Shown: piece by piece, positions 1-7,407 of the stretch
Numbering within the stretch: the first letter of the stretch is position 1
Layout of the letters: every line of letters begins with the position of its first letter
Source: Gammaproteobacteria bacterium
Lineage (GTDB): Bacteria > Pseudomonadota > Gammaproteobacteria > Ga0077536
Assembly (NCBI GenBank): GCA_947450495.1
Contig: CANFVX010000003.1
Coordinates: 1 to 38,824 of the forward strand
DNA length: 38,824 nt
Direction: 5' to 3'
The notes under the pieces: generated by a model
What the model was told of the DNA's origin: nothing
Seen by the model: the letters and a program-made list of their open reading frames with translations, nothing else
The model's database searches: none
Position numbers and translations under genes: made by a program

Positions 1-1380
1 CATGCCCGCCCCCGTGCCTTTGGCCTTGGTGGTGTAGAAGGGCTCGAATACCTGATTGAGGTGCTCGGCGGCGATACCGCAGCCGGTGTCGGTCACGCTC
101 AGCATCACGAAGTCGCCTGAAACCGCCTCGAGTTCGTGGGGGAACTGCTCGTGGCTTAGCGTCACGTTGGCGGTTTCAATCCGCAGTTGGCCACCCTTCG
201 GCATGGCATCTCGCGCGTTGAGGGCAAGATAGAGCAGCGTGTTTTCCAGTTGGGAGGAGTCGACCAGCGTGGGCCACAGGGCGGGCTCCTGCTCGATGTC
301 GATCACGATGCGGGCGTCTAGCGTGCGTCTGAGCACTTCGCGAATGGCATCAACCGTTTTATTGACATCCTGCAGTTCGGGTCGCAACGCATTCCGCTGG
401 GCAAAGGTCAGTAGCCGGCTGGTAAGTTCAGACCCCCGGCGAGCGGCCCGGCTAATTTCGTTCGCCATGCCGTGCAGCGACGGTTGGGCGGCCAATCGCT
501 GTACCAGTAATTCGGCGTAGCCCAAAGTCACCGTCAGCACGTTGTTAAAATCGTGGGCGACACCCGCGCTCAGTTGCGCGACCGCGTCGAGGCGCTGCGT
601 GCGCTGCGCCAGTTCTTCCTTCGACTTGCGATCGGTCGCATCCCGTTCAATCGCAACCCAGTGGGTGTACCAGCCGGTGGCATCGGCCATCGGCACAATA
701 TCGAGTTCCAGCCAGAAGGGCGTGCCCGCCTTGGTGTAGTTGATGAGCTCGCAACGCACCGGTTGCCACTGATCCATAGCCCGACGAATCAGGTCCAACG
801 CCGTGCGCTGGGTAAGCGCGCCTTGCAGGATGCGGGGAGTTTGGCCAATGGCTTCCTCGCGGGTGAAACCGGTGCGCCGTTCAAACGCATCGTTTACATA
901 GACGATTCGAGGGTAGGGAGTGTCGACGCCACCGGCATCGGTGATGATCACGATGTCGTTCAGGCGATCGAGGGCTTTGCTGAGCAGCGTGCCATCGACT
1001 TCCGATGCTGTGACGGCCCTGGACTCTATGAGTTGAAGCGACCAACCCCAGCTGTGTCCTTGAACGCGCAGGCGCCAGTCGCTGGCACTGGTCCGCAGTG
1101 GGTTTGCCTGTAGCGTTGACACCGCTTCGGCAGAGGTTGTCGCTAGCGCTTGTGCCACGGCTTCCCTGCTCGACACGGGCCAGAGTTCCCAGAGCGGCAT
1201 CCCGATCAATTCGGCGGGATCCAAATTGAACGCGCGCCCGCTGGCGGCATTTGCCTGGGTGATGCGCCACTGCCGATCGGTGAGGAAGAGCGGTTCCGGC
1301 AGGGTGTGGAGCACATCCAGTACAGAGGTCTGGTCGTTTGTGCTGGCCGTCGATGCATCCTGAATGGCGTTGTTGCTCAC
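1..1380 (-). CDS. PAS-PAS sensor histidine kinase (partial, C-terminus beyond window)
   Basis: This is a soluble two-component sensor kinase, 460 residues of which are visible; the reading frame runs off the window start. It begins at a GTG behind AAGGAAAT; the overlapping ATG is followed at once by a stop. A PAS-like domain covers about residues 20-100 and a second PAS/PAC domain about 135-255. The second contains GQTPRILQG, which resembles the LOV core motif but has Pro where the photoactive Cys would be. The H-box is AQLSAGVAHDFNN with His276 as the likely phosphate acceptor, the N-box is LALNARDAMPKGG (Asn388), and a G1 box DTGCGI lies near residue 432. VFEPFYTTKAKGTGAGM is at the visible end. 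No membrane segment is seen. Whether a receiver domain follows is unknown. It is divergent from the antiporter gene. Confidence 0.9.
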   Translation of the reverse strand, partial: MSNNAIQDASTASTNDQTSVLDVLHTLPEPLFLTDRQWRITQANAASGRAFNLDPAELIGMPLWELWPVSSREAVAQALATTSAEAVSTLQANPLRTSASDWRLRVQGHSWGWSLQLIESRAVTASEVDGTLLSKALDRLNDIVIITDAGGVDTPYPRIVYVNDAFERRTGFTREEAIGQTPRILQGALTQRTALDLIRRAMDQWQPVRCELINYTKAGTPFWLELDIVPMADATGWYTHWVAIERDATDRKSKEELAQRTQRLDAVAQLSAGVAHDFNNVLTVTLGYAELLVQRLAAQPSLHGMANEISRAARRGSELTSRLLTFAQRNALRPELQDVNKTVDAIREVLRRTLDARIVIDIEQEPALWPTLVDSSQLENTLLYLALNARDAMPKGGQLRIETANVTLSHEQFPHELEAVSGDFVMLSVTDTGCGIAAEHLNQVFEPFYTTKAKGTGAGM

Positions 1381-1543
1381 ATGATTTCCTTATTTGACAG
1401 GCGAAGTATCCGCGAACACTTCGGGCTTGGCACGCGCGGCGAGTCGCACTCCCGCGTCATCGGGGTGGTGAGCCGCGCCGGAACGCAGTTACCATCGCCA
1501 GCTGACCCGTTATTGATAACTTCGGACCAAGAGTGCCCCGGTG

Positions 1544-2626
1544 ATGAAAGCGAGCGCTAATCTCCCGCGATGGACCATTGCCAGCCCGGTGCTGGGCTGG
1601 CTGCTTCTGGCCGCAGGCCAGCTGCCACTCGGTCCGTGGTTTTACGGGGTGCTGCTTGTGGGCTTGTTCGCGGCCGTGCTGGCCGCGGTGCATCACGCAG
1701 AAGTGGTGGCGCATCGGGTCGGTGAACCGTTCGGCACGCTGCTGCTCGCGGTTGCCATCACCACCATCGAAGTGGCCTTGATTGTGTCGATGATGATGTC
1801 GGCCGGCGCCGGTGGTGCGGAACTCGCGCGCGATACCGTGTTTGCGGCGGTGATGATTATCCTCAACGGCATTATTGGTCTGTGTCTGCTACTAGGCGCT
1901 TCCCGCCACCGCGAACAGACGTTTCATCAGCATGGCGTGAACGCTTCGCTCACGACGCTGGCCGCGATCGTGGTCCTGACCCTGGTGCTGCCCAACTACA
2001 CGGAAAGCGTGCCGGGCCCGTTCTACAGCGCTAGCCAACTCGCGTTCATCGCGCTGGTGTCGTTGGCGCTTTACGGCACGTTTGTGCTGGTGCAGACCGT
2101 GCGCCACCGGGATTACTTTTTAGCAGTGGACGCAGGTGCCGCAGGCCACGTCCCTCACGCCTCACCGTCAACCCGCACGGCCGTGCTGAGCGGGGTGTTG
2201 ATGGTGATTGGGCTGGGCGCGGTGGTGTTGTTGGCGAAGTCGCTTGCGCCAGTGCTGGAGTCTGCGGTGGAGGCGATAGGCGCGCCACAGGCTTTCGTTG
2301 GCGTCATCATCGCGCTGTTCGTCTTGCTGCCCGAAGGCCTCGCCGCGATTACGGCCGCCCGCCATAACCGCCTGCAAACCAGCCTTAATCTCGCATTGGG
2401 GTCGGCGCTGGCGAGTATCGCGCTCACCATTCCCGTGGTGGCCGCCGTGTCGCTGTGGCAGGGCTGGCCGCTGGCGCTGGGCATCGATCAGAAATCGACC
2501 GTCTTGCTGATGCTGTCCCTGATGGTGGCAACGCTGTCCTTCGGCACCGGCCGCACGACCATCATGCAGGGGGCCGTGCATCTGGTGTTGTTTGCGGTGT
2601 ATTTGTTTACGTCGGTCATTCCCTGA
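1544..2626 (+). CDS. ChaA-type calcium/cation:proton antiporter
   Basis: This is an inner-membrane cation/proton exchanger of the CaCA superfamily (ChaA branch), 360 residues and almost entirely hydrophobic, with about 10-11 membrane segments. The two inverted family repeats are visible: GEPFGTLLLAVAITTIEVAL around residues 60-78 (acidic residues Glu61 and Glu76), and PEGLAAITAARHNRLQTSLN from residue 263 with LGSALASIALTIP after it. A GTG directly precedes the chosen ATG and could start one codon earlier; no strong ribosome binding site distinguishes them. The likely role is export of Ca2+ or Na+/K+ for ion and alkaline-pH homeostasis; the ion cannot be read from the sequence. A 31-base gap separates it from the DUF3025 gene. 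Confidence 0.85.
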   Translation: MKASANLPRWTIASPVLGWLLLAAGQLPLGPWFYGVLLVGLFAAVLAAVHHAEVVAHRVGEPFGTLLLAVAITTIEVALIVSMMMSAGAGGAELARDTVFAAVMIILNGIIGLCLLLGASRHREQTFHQHGVNASLTTLAAIVVLTLVLPNYTESVPGPFYSASQLAFIALVSLALYGTFVLVQTVRHRDYFLAVDAGAAGHVPHASPSTRTAVLSGVLMVIGLGAVVLLAKSLAPVLESAVEAIGAPQAFVGVIIALFVLLPEGLAAITAARHNRLQTSLNLALGSALASIALTIPVVAAVSLWQGWPLALGIDQKSTVLLMLSLMVATLSFGTGRTTIMQGAVHLVLFAVYLFTSVIP

Positions 2627-2657
2627 TCCGCAGGCTGTTGCCGGCCAAAAGATCCAC

Positions 2658-3539
2658 ATGCGATTTCAATCTCCCGCGCGTGACACCCTGCCGGCGGCGC
2701 GCCTGAGTCATCCCATCTTTGCGCCCTTTGCGGCCTATCGCCCGTTGCTGGAAGGCCCGCAGTGGCCCGCGCTCGAGGCGCTATCGCACTACTGGGCGTC
2801 GCCTTTACACCGGTTTAGCCGGCTGCCGTTGCGATTCGTGGCCCAAACGCCGGCGCTCACGGCCGACGGCTTGCATTACGAGCAGCGCATTTACACACGC
2901 GGTGAAATCGCCACGCGACTGGAGAACTGGCACGACCTGTTTAACGCCTTGATGTGGTTTGAACGCTTCGACCTCAAATGCGCGGTCAACGCGGCCTATA
3001 TCCAGGAGTTTGCGGCGCCTGCCGCAGGACCGCGCACCCGGCGGCAGGCGGCCTTGACGCATTTCGACGAAGGCGGCGCGATTGTGTTGTTACGCACAGG
3101 AGCGAGCCTCTCTTTATGGGACAGCCACGATTGGCCAGCCCTGTTCTCGCCAGCGCACTGGGCCGACTGTCATTCGATCGTGGTGTTTGGTCATGCCTTG
3201 CTGGAACAATGCCTGATGCCCAACGCGCTACCGGTCGCCAAATGCCTGGTGGCGTCTCTGGAATCCGGGCAGGACGCGGCCGAGGGGGTGGCCGCGATGG
3301 CGCTGGAGATTGCGGAAGGTCGCTTGCTACGAGATCCCAAAGATTTGCGCCCGCTGCCATTGGTGGGTATTCCGGGCTGGCATGATGCCGCTGACGACCC
3401 CGCATTTTTCGCCAATACGCCCTGCTTCAGACCTTTGCGGGCAGGACGTTGTTATCCGCCGCTGTGGCATCGGCCACGAGCGGAACATTCAGAATTTCCG
3501 CTAGCTGGGGGCTTGCGACTTACCGTCGCTGCCCGTTAG
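2658..3539 (+). CDS. DUF3025 domain-containing protein
   Basis: This is a 293-residue cytoplasmic protein of unknown function. It carries the family core YEQRIYTRGEIATRLENWHD (residues 74-93) followed by LFNALMWFERFD and NAAY, and later a TRRQAALTHFDEGGAIVL stretch. An upstream in-frame start at 2592 would overlap the antiporter gene; the ATG at 2658 fits the usual family length better and leaves a 31-base gap. No signal peptide or membrane segment is seen. The neighbours (antiporter, DUF2058, DarP) do not point to a role. The family name comes from motif recognition; no function is claimed. Confidence 0.75.
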   Translation: MRFQSPARDTLPAARLSHPIFAPFAAYRPLLEGPQWPALEALSHYWASPLHRFSRLPLRFVAQTPALTADGLHYEQRIYTRGEIATRLENWHDLFNALMWFERFDLKCAVNAAYIQEFAAPAAGPRTRRQAALTHFDEGGAIVLLRTGASLSLWDSHDWPALFSPAHWADCHSIVVFGHALLEQCLMPNALPVAKCLVASLESGQDAAEGVAAMALEIAEGRLLRDPKDLRPLPLVGIPGWHDAADDPAFFANTPCFRPLRAGRCYPPLWHRPRAEHSEFPLAGGLRLTVAAR

Positions 3540-3569
3540 ATCAGCAGCACTACGAGGGGAGCACTTTTC

Positions 3570-4121
3570 ATGCGCAATGCATTGCAGGACCAACTGTTGA
3601 AAGCAGGTCTGGTCAAGGAAAAGGAAGTCAAGGAAGCACACAAGCAGCAGCGGAAGGAAGACCGCCGCACACCGCCCAACAAGGCCGATGCCGCCGCCGA
3701 AGCGCGGGCAAAAAGCGCCCGCGCACAGGCCGAAAAAGCGCAGGCCGAAAAACTGGCGCGCGATCGTGCCCTCAACGCCGAGCGGGAAGCGCGCGCCGCG
3801 CGCAAAGCGCTGGTAGCGCAGGTCGCGCAACTGATCGAACCGCATCGACGCCCTCACAACAACGGCGAAGAGGCCTACAACTTTGTTGATGGCGCGGCGG
3901 TCAAACGCATTTATGTCAACGCCGAGATGCGCGCCGCGCTGGCTGCCGGTGAACTTGCGATCGTCCGGATGCGGAGTCGCTACGCGGTGGTGACGCCGGA
4001 AGGCGCGGCGGCGGTGCAGGCGGTAGCGCCCAATTTCCTGATCATGCAGAACGACGATGCCCCGCCCGTGGTCGATGAGGCCTACCTCGAACATCCGGTG
4101 CCCGACGACCTGACGTGGTGA
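3570..4121 (+). CDS. DUF2058 (YaiL-like) protein
   Basis: This is a 183-residue protein of the DUF2058/YaiL family, sometimes described as nucleoprotein- or polynucleotide-associated. Residues about 13-85 form a highly charged Lys/Arg/Glu/Ala-rich helical or coiled-coil arm that could contact nucleic acid (inference). The C-terminal half carries the family signature EAYNFVDGAAVKRIYVN at residues 101-117 and a short PNFLIMQND segment. The start has a good ribosome site (AGGGGAGC) eleven bases upstream. It lies 30 bases after the DUF3025 gene and probably shares its transcript. Confidence 0.8.
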   Translation: MRNALQDQLLKAGLVKEKEVKEAHKQQRKEDRRTPPNKADAAAEARAKSARAQAEKAQAEKLARDRALNAEREARAARKALVAQVAQLIEPHRRPHNNGEEAYNFVDGAAVKRIYVNAEMRAALAAGELAIVRMRSRYAVVTPEGAAAVQAVAPNFLIMQNDDAPPVVDEAYLEHPVPDDLTW

Positions 4122-4220
4122 GCGTGCTGCACCGGTCGCGCATTCGCGGCGTCGCCCGTAACATGCCGCCATGTTTAACACTGCCCCGCACTGGCGCTAC
4201 GACAATTGGGGGATCCGCTC

Positions 4221-4751
4221 ATGAGTAACTTCATGCCGGAAGACGACGGCTTTATCAGCAAGTCCGCGCTCAAACGCGAACATCACGGAATCCGCGCGCT
4301 GGGCGAGGAGTTGATTGGTCTGGGCGATCGTCAACTCAAGCGACTTAATCTCGAGGAATCCGTTCGCGATGCGGTCATCGAAGGGCGGCGGCTCAAGCAT
4401 GGCGCCCTCCAGCGACACCTTCGCCATCTGGCGAATCTGCTGACCGACATCGATCACACTGCGATCCGCGATGCGCTGGCCGCGATGCGCGAGCCGCATC
4501 GGGTGGACGTGCGGCTGCTGCACGAAGTAGAGCGTTGGCGCGATGCCCTGCTGGCAGGCGACGATGGCTGCATGGCGGAAATTCAAACGCGCTGCCCGGG
4601 CATCGATATGACCCAACTGCGTTCGCTCACCGCTGAAGCCCGCACAGATAAAGCCACCGGGCGTTCGCCTAAATATGCCCGCCAGCTCTTCAGCTTTTTA
4701 CGGCTGGCGCGACAGGCGAGCGTCGCGGCAGTCGCCGCTCAGGACCAATAA
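4221..4751 (+). CDS. darP: DarP/YjgA family ribosome-associated protein (DUF615)
   Basis: This is a 176-residue, highly charged helical protein of the YjgA/DarP family, whose E. coli member binds late 50S assembly intermediates and promotes their maturation. The N-terminus contains ISKSALKREHHGIRALGEEL, matching the typical SKSQLKRE..ALQ-LGEELV pattern. The LRSLTAEARTD segment and the terminal KYARQLFSFLRL match the family end. The ATG at 4221 is preferred over an upstream in-frame TTG (4206) because GGGGGAT is spaced correctly for it. It sits between the DUF2058 gene and the GTP cyclohydrolase gene, 50 bases upstream of the latter. Confidence 0.85.
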   Translation: MSNFMPEDDGFISKSALKREHHGIRALGEELIGLGDRQLKRLNLEESVRDAVIEGRRLKHGALQRHLRHLANLLTDIDHTAIRDALAAMREPHRVDVRLLHEVERWRDALLAGDDGCMAEIQTRCPGIDMTQLRSLTAEARTDKATGRSPKYARQLFSFLRLARQASVAAVAAQDQ

Positions 4752-4801
4752 TCCGCTAACCATCACCGGGCGGCAGGCAGCCGAACCCGCGCAGGACCCC
4801 C

Positions 4802-5635
4802 ATGTTCACGTATCTCAATCCCGCCGTGCGCCAGCGACTCATCGCCAACGGCAAACTCATTCGCATCAACGCGCAGGGCGCGTCCATCAGCGCCGAACTG
4901 CCGCCGCCGGAAGGCGAGCTGGCGATCAATGTGCTGGGCCCGATCCCCTTGCCCGTGCAGCTCGACGGGGTGGAGATCAAGACGCAGTGGTATGCCACGG
5001 TGCGCAGTACCGAACTCGCCAAGGTGGAAGAGCTGGCGCGCGATCTGAATCGACAGGGCGGGCAGCATTTGTTTGCCACGCTGGCTTCCAGTCTGGCGGT
5101 GAACAGCGTGCTCATGATTGGGGAGCCTGCGCAGATGCAAAACCCGTTGGTGCGCGTGCATTCCAGCTGCCTTACGGGCGATGTGTTTGGTTCGCAGCGC
5201 TGCGAATGCGGCCCGCAGTTCACCGCCGCGCTCCAGCGCATCAACCAAGAACCGGGCGGCGGGATGCTGATTTACATGTCTGGACATGAAGGACGAGGCA
5301 TCGGGCTGTGGGCCAAGGCCGCCACCTATCTCCTGCAGGATGCGGGGGAAAATACCTACGAGGCCAACCGCACCCTCGGTTTGCCGGACGACTCCCGAGA
5401 TTTCACCGACGCGGCCGCGCTGCTGCATCACTTCGTCGGTCAGGCGCCGTTTCGGCTGCTGACCAACAATCCGAAAAAGATTCGCGACCTCAACGCCTTC
5501 GGGCTGACCGACATCACGCCGGTGCGCCACATCACCGGCGTGAGCGAATGGAATCGCCGCTACCTCGCGGCCAAGCGCGACTGGGGCCACGCGCTGTCGG
5601 ACCTGGATATCGCCCCTAACGCGCCCAAACCCTGA
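4802..5635 (+). CDS. ribA: GTP cyclohydrolase II, N-terminally extended
   Basis: This enzyme opens the imidazole ring of GTP, the first committed step of riboflavin synthesis. At 277 residues it is longer than the compact RibA of E. coli (about 196); the first 65 or so residues have no counterpart there. The zinc ligands are in HSSCLTGDVFGSQRCECG (Cys123, Cys134, Cys136). The GTP-binding stretch HEGRGIGL is at 162-169 and TNNPKKI at 221-227. The Arg usually found just before this motif (YxRQEGR type) is Ser in YMSGHEGR. No ribB, ribD or ribH gene is adjacent, so this may be an unlinked or second copy. AGGA before the ATG gives a usable ribosome site. Confidence 0.85.
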   Translation: MFTYLNPAVRQRLIANGKLIRINAQGASISAELPPPEGELAINVLGPIPLPVQLDGVEIKTQWYATVRSTELAKVEELARDLNRQGGQHLFATLASSLAVNSVLMIGEPAQMQNPLVRVHSSCLTGDVFGSQRCECGPQFTAALQRINQEPGGGMLIYMSGHEGRGIGLWAKAATYLLQDAGENTYEANRTLGLPDDSRDFTDAAALLHHFVGQAPFRLLTNNPKKIRDLNAFGLTDITPVRHITGVSEWNRRYLAAKRDWGHALSDLDIAPNAPKP

Positions 5636-5668
5636 AATCCCGTTAGCCATCGTTCAAGGAGAACCCTC

Positions 5669-6142
5669 ATGTTGAAGACTCGCCTGCAGTCGCTTGCGCT
5701 TGTGGCGCTACTCGGCGTTACCGGCACGCTCAGCGCCGCTGAAGCGACCAAACCGGGCTATGACCGCCACGCGCGCGGCATGGCCGCGCTCAGCACGATC
5801 ACCGGCGACGGCGCCGGCAAGATGGTGGAAAGCCTGCGCGACGTCGCGCCCGAATTGAGCGACTGGGTGATCGACTTCGGTTATGGCGACGTGGTGTCGC
5901 GTCCCGAACTCAGCCTGCACACCCGCGAACTGGCCACCGTCGCCGCGCTGACCGCGCTCGGCAATGCGCAGCCGCAGCTGAAGTCGCACATCAAAGGCGC
6001 GTTGAACGCCGGCTGCACGCCGCGAGAAATCGTGGAGGTGATTATGCAGATGGCCGTGTACGCCGGTTTCCCGGCCGCGATTAACGGCATTCTCGCCGCC
6101 AAGGAAGTGTTTGCCGAGCGCGGGGTGAAGGTCGAGCACTGA
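5669..6142 (+). CDS. Exported carboxymuconolactone decarboxylase-like protein
   Basis: This is a 157-residue protein of the CMD/AhpD-like fold. A signal peptide covers residues 1 to about 24 (positively charged start, LALVALLGV core, SAA before the mature end), so it should be periplasmic. The body matches the PcaC-like pattern: HTRELATVAALTALGNAQPQ, then GCTPREIVEVIMQMAVYAGF and PAAINGILAAKEVF. It has one Cys in GCTPREI and no CxxC pair, so it is not a typical AhpD peroxidase partner. The substrate is unknown. A strong ribosome site (AAGGAGA) precedes the ATG, 33 bases after ribA. Confidence 0.8.
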   Translation: MLKTRLQSLALVALLGVTGTLSAAEATKPGYDRHARGMAALSTITGDGAGKMVESLRDVAPELSDWVIDFGYGDVVSRPELSLHTRELATVAALTALGNAQPQLKSHIKGALNAGCTPREIVEVIMQMAVYAGFPAAINGILAAKEVFAERGVKVEH

Positions 6143-6232
6143 GGCCGGGCTGGGCAACGCGGCAGGGCTAGTGAATGACCCTCAATGTGTGCGGTTTGCC
6201 GTTTCAGGCGTCAAAAATTTTAGTGCCACGAC

Positions 6233-6320
6233 TCGCCCTTCGACAGGCTCAGGGCGAACGCTAAATTGATGTGAAAGGTCAAACCCCCGTTCGTCCTGAG
6301 CCTGTCAAAGGATGAACGGG
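6233..6320. repeat. Inverted pair of REP-like hairpins (BIME-like)
   Basis: Two hairpins face each other. At 6233-6257, TCGCCCT pairs with AGGGCGA around an 11-base loop. At 6286-6320, CCCGTTCGTCCT pairs with AGGATGAACGGG (12 pairs, one G-U) around an 11-base loop. The loops are complementary versions of the same GACAGGCTCAG core. This core recurs at 11236, 11413 and 11543. The arrangement is typical of bacterial interspersed mosaic elements. No REP-associated transposase is present in the window. Confidence 0.75.
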
Positions 6321-6332
6321 CCGGCACTTTGT

Positions 6333-6416
6333 GAGTTTGGGGTCAGAGTAAAAACTCGAAGAAACGCTTGGGGTCGGCGTCAGTCCGAATAGTTTTTACT
6401 CTGACCCCAAATAGGT
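6333..6416 (-). repeat. Palindromic element, copy 1 (inverted orientation)
   Basis: Perfect 21-base inverted arms (6336-6356 and 6391-6411) carry the core GGGGTCAGAGTAAAAA and its complement around a 34-base centre. Asymmetric ends (ACCTA beyond one arm, CTC beyond the other; ATTCG and TTCG inside) give it a direction. By these marks it is reversed relative to copies 2 and 3 at 11287 and 11464. Its centre is 15 bases longer than theirs. Confidence 0.85.
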
Positions 6417-6490
6417 GGGGCCATGGGAAAACCGTCGGCACGGGCCTTAAGCGCGCGGCCGGCTTTTCCCGCGCTCTCCATCGGCCATTG

Positions 6491-6506
6491 TGTGAACCCG
6501 TTCACA
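6491..6506. promoter_or_regulatory. CRP/Vfr/Clp-type binding site
   Basis: TGTGAACCCGTTCACA matches the CRP-family consensus TGTGA-N6-TCACA at all ten conserved positions, and its dyad extends to seven bases per arm. It lies 105 bases before the start codon of the sorted surface protein gene and 75 bases after palindromic element copy 1. No convincing -35/-10 pair is visible between the site and the gene, which would suit an activator-dependent promoter (inference). Confidence 0.6.
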
Positions 6507-6610
6507 TCGTTTTGTGCGGTTCGGGCAGGATTGCTTGCGCTTGTAGCGGGGGGAGGGGGATTTTCCGGTCTGCTTTTGAACGACCATTGAATCAACCGGG
6601 AACCAGACTA

Positions 6611-7270
6611 ATGAAAAGAACAACGAAGGCAGTAGCGGCTACGGCGCTGACTGCGCTGAGTTTGATGCTGGCGAGCGGTGCGGAAGCGGCGCTGGTGGAG
6701 CGTTCGTTTGATGCCAACGGTAACGTGCAGGCGATTTACGACGACGTGGCCGGTCTCACCTGGCTTCAGGACGCAAACTACGCGCAGACCTCGGGTTATG
6801 ACGCGGATGGCAGGATGAGGTGGACACAAGCCAACGCCTCGGCCGGGAGTTTGAACATTGATGGTGTGACGGGCTGGCGCTTGCCGGGCGGGCCGATGAA
6901 CGATTACCGCAACACGGTGAGCTACAACCAGACCGCGAGCGAGATGGGTAATTTTTTTTACAACGTGCTGGGCGGTACGGCAGGCAGCAATATCACCACT
7001 ACGCATAACGCCAACTACAACCTCTTCAAAAACGTCCAGCCCCCCTTCTTCTATTGGTCCAGCGTTACATTCAATGGCAGCAACAATTGGGGCTTCAACT
7101 TTGGAAACGGTGGCCAGAACCCCACCGGCAACAGCACCAGTCACTTTGGCTGGGCTGTTCGCTCCGGCGACGTAGGCGCAAGTCCGGTGCCCGTGCCGGG
7201 TGCGCTGGTGTTGATGGGGCCCGCGCTGCTGGGCTTGCTGGGCGTGAAACGAAGCCGGCGCCGGGCTTGA
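6611..7270 (+). CDS. PEP-CTERM/VPLPA-CTERM sorted exported protein with DUF1566-like domain
   Basis: This is a 219-residue exported protein with a three-part design. A signal peptide ends near AEA at residue 26. The body is Asn/Gly-rich and resembles DUF1566 (Lcl C-terminal-like): it has GLTWLQDANYA, then GVTGWRLPGG, FYWSSVTFNG and HFGWAVRSGD. The end is an exosortase sorting signal: PVPGALVLMGPALLGLLG followed by KRSRRRA. Such proteins are processed at the PEP/VPxPA-like motif by exosortase (EpsH/XrtA type) and are usually linked to extracellular polymer or biofilm. No exosortase gene lies in the window. The ATG at 6611 is chosen because the signal peptide starts there. Confidence 0.8.
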   Translation: MKRTTKAVAATALTALSLMLASGAEAALVERSFDANGNVQAIYDDVAGLTWLQDANYAQTSGYDADGRMRWTQANASAGSLNIDGVTGWRLPGGPMNDYRNTVSYNQTASEMGNFFYNVLGGTAGSNITTTHNANYNLFKNVQPPFFYWSSVTFNGSNNWGFNFGNGGQNPTGNSTSHFGWAVRSGDVGASPVPVPGALVLMGPALLGLLGVKRSRRRA

Positions 7271-7317
7271 TCAGCGCTTGGGTGTAGGGTCATTTGGCGC
7301 TAGTTTGAAGGGCTTCA

Positions 7318-7351
7318 GGGGGAGGCTTCCCCCCGCAGGCTTAAGACCTGC
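7318..7351. terminator. Double hairpin between convergent genes (probable bidirectional terminator)
   Basis: Two adjacent hairpins lie between the convergent sorted-protein and Mo-hydroxylase genes. The first pairs GGGGGA (7318-7323) with TCCCCC (7328-7333) around GGCT. The second pairs GCAGG (7335-7339) with CCTGC (7347-7351). A further GCGGCG/CGCCGC pair (7370-7401) follows near the Mo-hydroxylase stop. No long T tract is present, so intrinsic termination is likely but unproven. Confidence 0.45.
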
Positions 7352-7407
7352 GAGACCTTGAGGGCAAACGCGGCGCGCGTCGATGCAAGCAAGCACGCCG
7401 CGCTGCC

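Noticed and set aside
553-1270. Open frames on both strands within the kinase region, including a 186-codon plus-strand frame
   Set aside because: They are out-of-frame readings of the histidine kinase, whose H-, N- and G-boxes are intact in the minus-strand frame.
1394-1421. TTGACA in the gap between the kinase and antiporter genes as a promoter
   Set aside because: The -35-like box is perfect, but no acceptable -10 box lies 16-18 bases downstream.
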